NCBI RefSeq assembly: GCF_022965805.1
Contig: NC_133108.1
Coordinates: 42,788,051-42,852,050 of the forward strand
Length of the DNA: 64,000 nt
Reading direction: 5' to 3'
Source of the DNA: Primulina eburnea
Taxonomy: Eukaryota; Streptophyta; Magnoliopsida; Lamiales; Gesneriaceae
Below the pieces are notes generated by a model. That model was not told the origin of the DNA, searched no databases, and saw only the letters and a list, made by a program, of their open reading frames with translations. Below, piece after piece: positions 55,505 to 64,000 of this stretch. The translations under genes and the position numbers were made by a program. Positions within the stretch are counted from its first letter, which is position 1. Every line of letters starts with the position of its first letter.

Positions 55505-56520
55505 CCGTTCGGTATCAAAAGTTTTTTGATTAAAAAATATGTTTTTTAAGTTGGCTTTTAAAAGTGTTTTTTTAAGTAAAAGTTATGTTAATATTGTGTT
55601 TGGATAAATAGATAAAAAGCACTTTTTAAATTAATAAATGTGTTTGGATACATATCATTAAAGTGTTTTTTTAACTCATTAATTTATATATATATTTTAT
55701 AACGGATTTCTAAACAAATGTGATGTATAAATATAAATAATTAAATCCATACCAAAACAATAAAATATTGAAATCTTAAAAACCATAATTATCAGCTTGC
55801 ACGATCATCTTGTTATGATCCCAACCAAGGCCAGTCTCATTATTTCCAATAAGTTGTGCCCACAGTGCAAAATATTTTCTCATAGAATCCCATTTATTTT
55901 TGAATTGTTTTTTATTCGAAGAGAGTCTCGTTCTCTCATGAAATTTTGAAACTAAATTTGTGTACCCTGTTTTGTTTAAATGTTTGGTAGGCTTATTGCC
56001 GGATTCAATTTCTTCCTCACAAATTTTTAAAAATATTTCGGTATTCTGATCAGTTCAATCCGCCTTATTATTCCCATCATCAACAAATCCAGGTTCAACA
56101 GTCTCAACCGTATATCTAATTAATTGACTTGGATTTGATAATCCTCGTTTAGGAGCTAACTTCGAATACATTCTATATTCAAAAAATAAAAATAAAAAAA
56201 CAATAGGGAGTGTAGATTCTGCAGCAAAAAGAAAGCAGAAAAAAAATGAACGAACAAAAACCTCGACGGAAAAAAAAAATTGTACCTTGTAGATGAATGG
56301 AGAAAAGATTGAGAAGAGGCTACTGGTGGATGTTTTTTTTAGGTTATTGAAAAAGCTAGTGGAAAAAGCTCTAAAATAGGACTTTTAAAAAATCTCTAAT
56401 TTCAACTTAAATAAGTGCTTTTTTAAGTACTAGAAGCCCACCCAAACAAGTTAAAAATTAAAAAAGCACTTTTTTTAAAAAAAAAACACTTTTTAATTGT
56501 AGCTTCTTAAATATAGAAAT
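55505..56520 (-). mobile_element. Decayed DNA transposon carrying a Myb/SANT ORF
   Basis: The left end (cccgttcggtatcaaaag, then runs such as aaaagcactttttaaa) and the right end (read inward: gtgcttttttaa..., acttgtttgggtgggctt) have similar T-rich subterminal motifs in inverted orientation around the relic ORF at 55776-56171. Exact TIRs and target duplication could not be fixed. The PIF/Harbinger group is suggested by the ORF type. Confidence 0.45.
55776..56171 (-). pseudogene. Myb/SANT-like (L10-interacting MYB type) transposon protein relic
   Basis: From an ATG at 56171 to TAA at 55776 there are about 131 codons with a single in-frame TGA near codon 39, where family members usually have Trp. 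After it the frame reads EIFLKICEEEIESGNKP, TGYTNLVSKFHERTRLS, KNKWDSMRKYFALWAQLIG. This is the Myb_DNA-bind_3 domain found in plant PIF/Harbinger ORF1 and LIMYB-like proteins. One nonsense mutation breaks it. No transposase is beside it. Confidence 0.75.
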
Positions 56521-59500
56521 ACTATTTCGTTAATTTAACATAGATATGTTAATCATAAAAAATTGTACACTTGATTATGAAATATTTTCAAATATATATA
56601 TGTATATATATATATATATATAACATTACTTGCCAATAAATCATAATCAAATGTCCACCAATAACAACTAAAAAATATATAATATAATAAAATACAAACT
56701 GGAATATCATATTTCAAGCAAAAATACTGCCAAACAACAATGTTTTATTTTTTTAAAAAGAAATTATTTACATAGACTGGTAGTCTATTTTAAGATTTAA
56801 TATATATACATATATGTATGTCACTTGACAGTTTTGATATAATGCACATCTACTGTACACACACATGTGATTATCGATTAGGTGTCAGTCACTCATTAGA
56901 TGTAATGAATCATATTATTCATTACATCTAATAAATGAGTGTCACGTAAGTGATGATTAAACTAACAGTAGATAGTTTAATTGGTTATTTCTAAATAATT
57001 ATATTTATAATAATTGAAAATATAAATAAAAGGAAATGGGTCGATATCTATGGGGTCGACCCGAATGAGGTGAGTTCCCGGGATGTACCCGATTTCGGCT
57101 CTGACATTGTAAGAGTATATTTATTTACTAATAATTAAAAATACAAAAAGTTAAACCCAAGCACTGTCCGGAGAAATTGGCGCGAATGGAGTTAATGATA
57201 CAAAAGGTAAACCCAAACATTTTATAAGTGACTCAACTTGAAATGTTTTTTTTTATATTTAGGATATTAATTTGAGATTACTGAAATATGAGGTACGTGT
57301 GCAATTTTTTATGCTGTACATCAAAGTTAGATTTTTAATTTGGGAATATCAAAATATTTGATATTGTGTGAAATTTTCGCTAGAGATGTTGTTTGGAATT
57401 TCAATTTTTAAAAAATAAACGATCCAAAAAACAAAAAAATAGAGCGAAAACTTTATGAAGTTGGAGAAACTTGGGTTGTATATTTACATGTTATATTATT
57501 TGAGATCACCGTGTAATTTTAAGACACATAAGCTTTTCAATGAACTCAAATCAAATTTCCACGGGGAAATAAATCCAAAGAGTAATTAAAAATCTATAAA
57601 ATCATAACTTCAAATTTAGCACATCGAAAGAAACTTATTAATTGGGCAGATATTATTATTTTTAAACATTTGAATAATTATTCAAACTCAAGATACAAAT
57701 TAAATCTTAATTAATGGGCTAACAGTTTTATTGTATCGCTTATTTAAAGAATTGTCGCAATAAACTCTACTTTTAGGAAGTCCGTATAATTCTAATGGGA
57801 CTCATTAAAACTACCTAACAATAGGCCCAGAAGCCCCACACATAATTTATTTAAGAACAAAAATCGGTAGCTGCAATTGTTTTAACAGCAGAAAATTTTG
57901 CCTATGAATAACAAAATATTGACCCGTACGTTTTTTAACCACCCGAGTCATTATTTATCTGATATAAAATATATTTAAGATAAACCAGTTTGTACATAAC
58001 CTAAAATGTTATTTCTTGCTGTATAAAAAAAATTTTTGGTCGCGATAGTTTATACCTCATAAACCTAAGTTTGAGATGAGGTTGAGTTCGAGATTCCATT
58101 ATAACAAACTATTGGCTCGAGTAAAAAAAAGTTATTGGTCTAGTTGGTTATTGAGTATGTTATTGAGGGGGATGGATTAGAGATATGAGTAATAAGTTAA
58201 AGGTAGCATGTGCTACCATTTAATAATCCTAACATGTATTATAGCTAGATGCCATCACAGTAATCAAGTGCAAAATATATTTTTTTTAAATGAAATTTTA
58301 TATATCCATCCAATATTTACATATCTTGTTCAAATAATAAAAATAAGTAAGTCGAATCGAATTCATAAGCTGGACCAAATAAAAATTTTAAATATTATTG
58401 GTCACATATCTTAATTAATCACGAATTTAGGTATAGAAAAACCTTCAAAAGAGTAAAACTAAGTATACGAAGTGTCAATAATACCTTGGAAAAAAAAGGT
58501 TGATAATTTGATATTAATTTTTATAATATTACTTTCTATCAATTAATCACAATCTAATATTCTTGTGCGGCACTAAACATGGATACGAACCATATTCCTG
58601 TCAGGTTCAATTTTTTTTATTAATTAGTAATGAAATCGTTTTCTTTCGAATTCAGAGGGACCCCATGAAATCTTAGCGTCGTCATGTTGCATTTTGGTTT
58701 CATACTCCAATCGTAATTTCTTATAAATATGTTGTTCATACATCGTGTTTCTTCGAAATTCACAATTATCTATTAAATGCACAATTTAGATATGTTTCAT
58801 CACATTAAATAGATAAATTAATGTCACCTAATTGATAGACACGTAGATATGACGACACGATTGATGAATATAATATAATTAAAAATATACATATAATATG
58901 ACATCGACGATATCGAAGTTGTCATGTCAATTGTTACAAAACGAGATGAGAGCAAACGCAAACTATCAAAAATATTAGCGAAAATCCAAAAGTGAATCAC
59001 TTTACATCTGAACAAACCTTATCTTTCGTGGTATCTCAATCTTCTTTTTTATACGATACCAAGGTATTTTGCTTAAACGGGAGTTCGAACCCACATTTCA
59101 TCTCTGTTGGGAGAAATTCATACAACTACATCACCAATGCTACTAGTGAGGTGTCCCAGCCTTGATGCCAAACAAAATTTATAAAATTTTTTAAAAAAAG
59201 CACAAATTCTCTATTTCTACCTAAATTGACCATCTTCTATAAAATCATAGGAATAAAAAATAGCCTTACTTGGTCGAATGGTTACTCTTCAAATCCTAGT
59301 GGGCTTTTAAGCCCTATATATTACATGATATGTTCAAATTTATACATGAAAATTCTCTAGTGGAAATAGCCCTATTTTGCCCCCTACATAGCTAAATCTT
59401 TGCCCACGAATTTCCACCCTCCTTTTTTCCGACCTTGGGTTGATCAATATTAAAACAAACGATCTAAAATAATAATAATTTGTCTTTTTATTTTAATTTT

Positions 59501-60999
59501 TAAAAAATTATTATCCACGTACACATATCGATCACTCTGCTAAGATTGAATCTTAGCAGAAAACATGGACTTCATGTTGGTTTGTCAAACATTAGCCACC
59601 TTATATTTAATTTTCCAAAACTATAACATAGGCGGATATTAAGGCAATTATACAAAATTATTAATTAATAATCGTGAGAGTCATTTTCACAACCCAACAG
59701 AATAAATTGGAAAATTGGGCAGAGATGACCCATGAAAGAAAATTTATTAAAATTTGCATGCCAATAGCAAATCTCGCAGTTTTGTGCGCTTCAGCCGATT
59801 TATTTTACTTTTGAATTAAACAATTTTTTATGTATAGAGACAAAGATTTGAAAAGGGATAAAAGCAATAAATTTTTAATCTGAAAAAGGAAAAAAATTGC
59901 CAAATCGACAACTTTTTCTTGTGGGGTTATTTACTCATTAGACGTCAAGAATTACATATGATCACATGCATATAAAGCAAATCAAATCTTAAGCACATAA
60001 GACGGGCAAGTCAAATTATGATAATATAATGATGCTGACGACTTAATTTTGATGCATTTTACAAAATCAGGTCGAACATGGGAATTCAAGTACTTTTTTT
60101 TAAACCTCAAATTCGTTGAAAGTTGACTCAGATCGAATTGGATTTGAAGGGGTACATATCGATGTTTAAAATTGTAATATCTCTCGAAATTCGTTATCAT
60201 TCTTTGAAATTCTTGGACCGAAGAATAAAGAGTTGACATGAACGAGAAGGTTTAAAACGCAAAATAAAATAATTTTTTTTTAATTGCATAGATGGAAACT
60301 AAGCATGTGAACACGTAATTCTAGCTGGTTGCAAAATAAAGTCTACTTATTTAATTTATTATATACTGGTTGTGCCAAATTAATAATATCTTTCATATTT
60401 CTATATCAAGGCTAGGGAAATTTGCATTCTTCATATTTCCCGATCGTTATAGTTTTTCATTTCGCAATCCGTTCTCATTAATCTATGTTAATAACTCTCC
60501 ATCTCCTCAAAAATTATGGGGTCCACGAGCCACATATTCATTACACTAACATTTTCCCATTATTAACACACATTCACATTCATTTAATATCAACTTTCAT
60601 TATTTATGGGTCCCACTGCCCACTTACTCATTTTTAATTATTTCAATATCTTTCTAATATTTTTAAAATTTTACAACAAATTTTACTAAAATAAATAGTA
60701 TTATTATTTTAAAAATAACTTAATTCCAATATTCATTAAAATATTATTAAGAAATGAAAAAAATGTTGGAGATTAAAACTAGACATTGGATAATAACTAG
60801 CCGTTTGGTATAAACATTAGTGAAAGTATGTGTTGTATGTTTGAGATAAATTTTTAATAAAATTAGTAACACTAATGTAACTAGCCGTCAGATTCACTGT
60901 TTTCAAAAATGCAGATTCAACACAATCTCTTTAAAAAAAACACAAAATACAGTGAAAATGAATTACGATAATTGAAAAGAGAATTACATCAATCGAAAA
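56521..60999. other. Gene-poor AT-rich DNA
   Basis: No supported gene. It includes AT microsatellites around 56592-56625, a short hairpin at 56883-56945, and a less AT-rich patch at 57045-57110 (gggtcgacccgaatgagg). Around 59080-59100 there is gggagttcgaaccc, which resembles a tRNA-type B box and may be a SINE remnant, but no A box or folded tRNA was found. Confidence 0.5.
56883..56945. repeat. Short imperfect hairpin
   Basis: The arms attagatgtaatgaat and attcattacatctaat face each other around a short catatt centre. The pairing continues imperfectly to gtgtcagtcac and gagtgtcac. About 28 bp per arm. No neighbouring T-run or gene gives it a role. Confidence 0.6.
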
Positions 61000-62199
61000 T
61001 TACATATTCCATTTCTCTCTAATTTGGTCACACAGATGTTCATGAGCTATAAGCTGCTCCGGCGTCATTTGTGAAGTGTCTTTCGAAAGGATTTCGTATT
61101 TCTTAAGCAAATATTTGCTCTTTTTAGCTTCAGATTTGTTCAAATCCGCTTTTGCTTTCATCTCCTCTATTGTAAGTTCTTTTTGTTTCCATTCAGATTC
61201 GTTCTTCTTTATGTCTGTATACTGAGTAAAACTTTCGAACATACTGTCGTATCTTGTTGTCAAATCCTCCATCGATGATTTTGCTTTGTTTTTACCTTTT
61301 CCTTTTGCGGCTTTTTGACCAATTGGACGAATCTCTTCTTCATTTATATCTAAATCAACACTCGCATCTTTGTTCGATGACGTGTTGCTAGCTCCCGACT
61401 CTGAGATTCTCGCTTTCTTTGTACCAACCAAGTGATCATCGGACTGTGCAGTAAACAAGTGGACGTGTTTTCATGATTCTCCACACATGCTCCAGATTAA
61501 ATGCAACTCCATTATTTTCATCACGATATTTTTCATATGCAAACCGCAATATGTCTTCATCACTATGGCCGCTTCGATAAGTATTGTAAACACTATTATA
61601 ATTTGCGTTGAAGCGATTTACCTTTTTTGGACGGTATTGTGCCAATGAGATCGAATCACGATTAAAGCTCTCCGAAATGAATTAGCGGGACGATTGTCAT
61701 TGTAGTAGCTTGCAACACGTCTCCAGAAATCATTCCCCTTCTGATCATTGCCGATGACTGGGTCATCACTCATTGTGACATACGATCTCGCTAGTAGCTC
61801 GTCTTCCTCCTTTTTCCATATTATTCGCTTCTTCGTACCCTCAACATCTACATCAGCATTTTGCACATTTTCGAGATCAACTCGTGTTTCACGGTCGGAC
61901 AACTGAGTCTCTGGGACAGACGTAGGAGTTGGCGGTTCGTTTTCGATTGGCATAACGGTGTATTGTGGATTATATAATCCATAAAAATAAGGCGGCATGA
62001 AATTTGGGTTGCCTATACTTTGCCAATATTCAGGTGTAGGCGGTTGATACGGAGCTCGGGAGGTGTAATTTGGATGATTCGAACGATTTTCATAACCTTG
62101 GAAATTTGAAACAAACGGCCAATTCAGAAATTGTGGTGGATATTGTGTAGAAGAAATAAATCGAGGTCGATTTTGTGAGTTCTGACTATTGTCACCCAT
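61000..62199 (-). pseudogene. PIF/Harbinger ORF1-type Myb/SANT protein with NAM-associated C-terminus, frameshifted
   Basis: Three overlapping minus-strand frames continue one protein. 62199 to about 61630 gives a Pro/Asn/Tyr-rich N-terminus and a SANT-like domain (IIWKKEEDELLARSY ... FWRRVASYY). About 61630 to 61455 gives VNRFNANYNSVYNTYRSG and FNLEHVWRIMK. About 61455 to 61000 gives QSDDHLVGTKKARISESG and the NAM-associated tail MTPEQLIAHEHL. The breaks near 61630 and 61455 are frameshifts. In plants this protein type is often labelled glutathione S-transferase T3-like by error and is linked to PIF/Harbinger elements. A host-domesticated copy is possible but the two breaks argue against it. 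Confidence 0.72.
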
Positions 62200-62377
62200 T
62201 TGGCTAAAAATTATGATTCAACAAAGAAATGATGAAATTGAAATTGATAGTGTGAGAAGATATAGAAGAGATATTGAGTGTGATTAGTAAAGATAAATGT
62301 TTTGGGATGAATTTGTAGAAATTGATTATTATATATAGTGAATAAATTTTAGTAAATATCATATGTAGTATTTAATT

Positions 62378-62600
62378 TTCAAAAGAGCCGTTGGTGAATA
62401 ATTTTGCCATTTGAAAAGAGCCGTTGGTGATTCCGTTCGGGAGATTTTCTTCAGAACATGCCTTAATTAGAGACGGTTTTTGATTGTTAAAAAACCGTCG
62501 CAAGTAGCGACTTTCATTAAAAAACATCCGCAAGTAACGACGATTTTCAAGTTGCGACGGTTTACGAAAAATCGTCGCTATTTGCGAAATAATGCCGTTC
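62378..62600. repeat. Short direct and inverted repeats upstream of the SANT pseudogene
   Basis: A 17-bp unit aaaagagccgttggtga occurs at 62381-62397 and 62414-62430. Next to it (62470-62587) are several copies of gacggttttt / aaaccgtcgc and gcgac in both orientations. Such ACCGTCGC subterminal repeats occur in plant CACTA-type elements, but I see no CACTA terminus. Confidence 0.55.
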
Positions 62601-64000
62601 ATTCTCACGAATTCTTTGGCTGTCATGTCACCCAAAATTAATAACTTCTACACCCACATTGGTGCATGTAGGTATCCTTATAAATTCTCCAGATTAGTCG
62701 GGCTAATTTTACGCCTCAAATTTGGTACAATTTTTGTTTTAATAATCATAGTCGTTTATCTTACATCTCCTCACTAATTGTAATTAAATGCTGCGAAACT
62801 TTCGTTTGTCAAACATTTGTGACGTTTTCAATTCAATGAAAGTGACAAAATTTAATGATGTAATAATGAAGTTAAGATTACATCAGTTAGGATTCAACCA
62901 TCGCTCGATGTTCGATCTACGTGGCGCCAACCTCACCTCTATTTCCGAGGAATGACTGACTCGTTCACACGATTGAATCCATGATTTTTATATATGGGAA
63001 TATTGATTAGATATAGGTATTCGGACAGATGAACATATATATTTTTTAAAAATTATACATGTGGATACTATCTCAAAATCATTGATTAGTTGATATGTGG
63101 ATAAGATCGAATAAATCATGAGCTAATTTCACTTTTTTTAGTACGAATATAATTTTATGACGACATCCACTTTTCTTTTCTTTTTTTTGTATCGATAATC
63201 AATATTAAGTCATAGAATGCCATATTTTTTTAGCCGCTTGTCTTTTGTTAAGACACAACTTCCATTTTTTTGTATCCCATTTCCATGCCGGAAAACCGAT
63301 TTCCCGTGGCCGGAACTCTAGGTCGTTTTTTGGTTGGTTATGTTCATTTGGATAAAAAGGCAAATCACAATAGCTGTTGGAACGGTTGAAGCTTATCATC
63401 ATGAGCACAACATTAATTTGGAGGAAGTGGATGGCATAAAGTTTCAGATCTCATGTGTCCATTAAAACTGCTTTTAATGGATTATGGGTTCAGATCTCAT
63501 GTTGTCCACAATTGCTCGGTCCTAAAATCGGAGATTATGAGTTCGATTCACGTTGATTGCAAGGAATGCAATTATGAAAAAAAAGATTGTTGATATGTAA
63601 TAATTATCTTTGGGCAGATCGACCAAATAATTGCGTTTGAGATACTATACAGTTTAAAAGATTTGAATTGCATTGTTACCATCAGCTATCATTTTTTTCG
63701 CGCAGTTATATATTAGAAGAAATCGTGGATTGCAAGGCCACGATTTATGGCTATGTGGCAAAATTTCTAAGAAGATTTCAAAGTCATCTCGTTTCAATTT
63801 AATAACATTCATAAAAATTTCATTATTTTCATAATAATCGACAATTTCCATTAACAAGATAACATGCATGCATGTCAAAACGTACTACTGCCACAAAAAT
63901 AAATCAAAGAAATTGTAACATCGCATCGCATTCTGCAGTAAATTAAAACCAGTTGTGTCCATGGAATCGAGGTTACTGAAATCCCAATGAATCGATTGTG
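62601..64000. other. AT-rich DNA at the right edge, no gene recognised
   Basis: Two minus-strand frames (63408-63205 and 63878-63654) of 67-74 codons have no family similarity that I can name and begin at non-conserved positions. gagttcgattcacg near 63540 resembles a tRNA-type B box but no tRNA fold was found. Confidence 0.4.

Noticed and set aside
59260..59310. tRNA-like words (ggtcgaatggtta, tcaaatcctag)
   Set aside because: They do not fold into a cloverleaf and the spacing of A- and B-box-like words is wrong.
63205..63408. 67-codon minus-strand frame with mixed composition
   Set aside because: Looks less random than its neighbours, but no domain or splice partner could be identified.
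63654..63878. 74-codon minus-strand frame near the right edge
   Set aside because: No family recognised. It might be an exon of something beyond the window, but nothing supports that.

Overview
The window is nuclear DNA of a flowering plant. It has long AT-rich intergenic stretches, genes with many GT-AG introns, and plant-type LTR retrotransposons, LINEs, MITEs and a Helitron-like end. It carries a plastid-type Mg transporter and a PTM-type PHD/DDT protein. The gene content fits a eudicot. An asterid (Lamiales-like) source is my guess only. No prokaryotic operon, CRISPR array, rRNA gene or convincing tRNA gene was seen. All exon models were built by eye from splice consensus, reading phase and protein-family similarity. 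In every model the phases add up to one uninterrupted frame.

Layout. 1-1871: the 5' part of a Copia LTR retrotransposon on the minus strand (LTR, primer site, leader with a small ORF, gag), running off the left edge. 2580-18768 (-): VPS50/syndetin, 25 coding exons, 1070 aa, with LINE debris in two introns. 19418-19892: a TIR element in the divergent intergenic region. 20287-22584 (+): mitochondrial ATP synthase assembly factor ATP10, 269 aa. 23175-24678: a solo LTR with a perfect 5-bp target duplication. 25376-29578 (+): SR-protein kinase, 585 aa. 31213-37232 (-): chloroplast-type MRS2/CorA Mg2+ transporter (MGT10/MRS2-11), 444 aa, tail-to-tail with the kinase. 37459-38504: a cluster of palindromic GTGAGACGGTCTCAC MITEs. 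38873-42006 (-): phospholipid:diacylglycerol acyltransferase (PDAT), 675 aa. 42692-42980: a perfect 125-bp inverted repeat. 43122-43355: Helitron-like element. 46212-54791 (-): PTM-like DDT/PHD protein, 1719 aa. 55500-64000: gene-poor, with two decayed Myb/SANT transposon ORFs and AT-rich DNA.

The genes do not form one pathway. They are housekeeping functions: endosomal recycling, ATP synthase assembly, splicing-factor phosphorylation, plastid Mg2+ supply, triacylglycerol synthesis and chromatin reading. The neighbourhood kinase-MGT10-PDAT-PHD appears to be conserved. As I recall, Arabidopsis keeps MGT10 next to an SRPK and near a PHD gene on chromosome 5, and PDAT2 next to another SRPK on chromosome 3. 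This looks like an ancestral block split by duplication and loss.

No clearly new biological system is evident. The features most worth a second look are the perfect palindrome upstream of PDAT, a stop-free in-frame intron in the SR-protein kinase, a 50-bp tandem duplication over that kinase's start codon, and a hydrophobic leader ORF with its own TATA box inside the Copia element.
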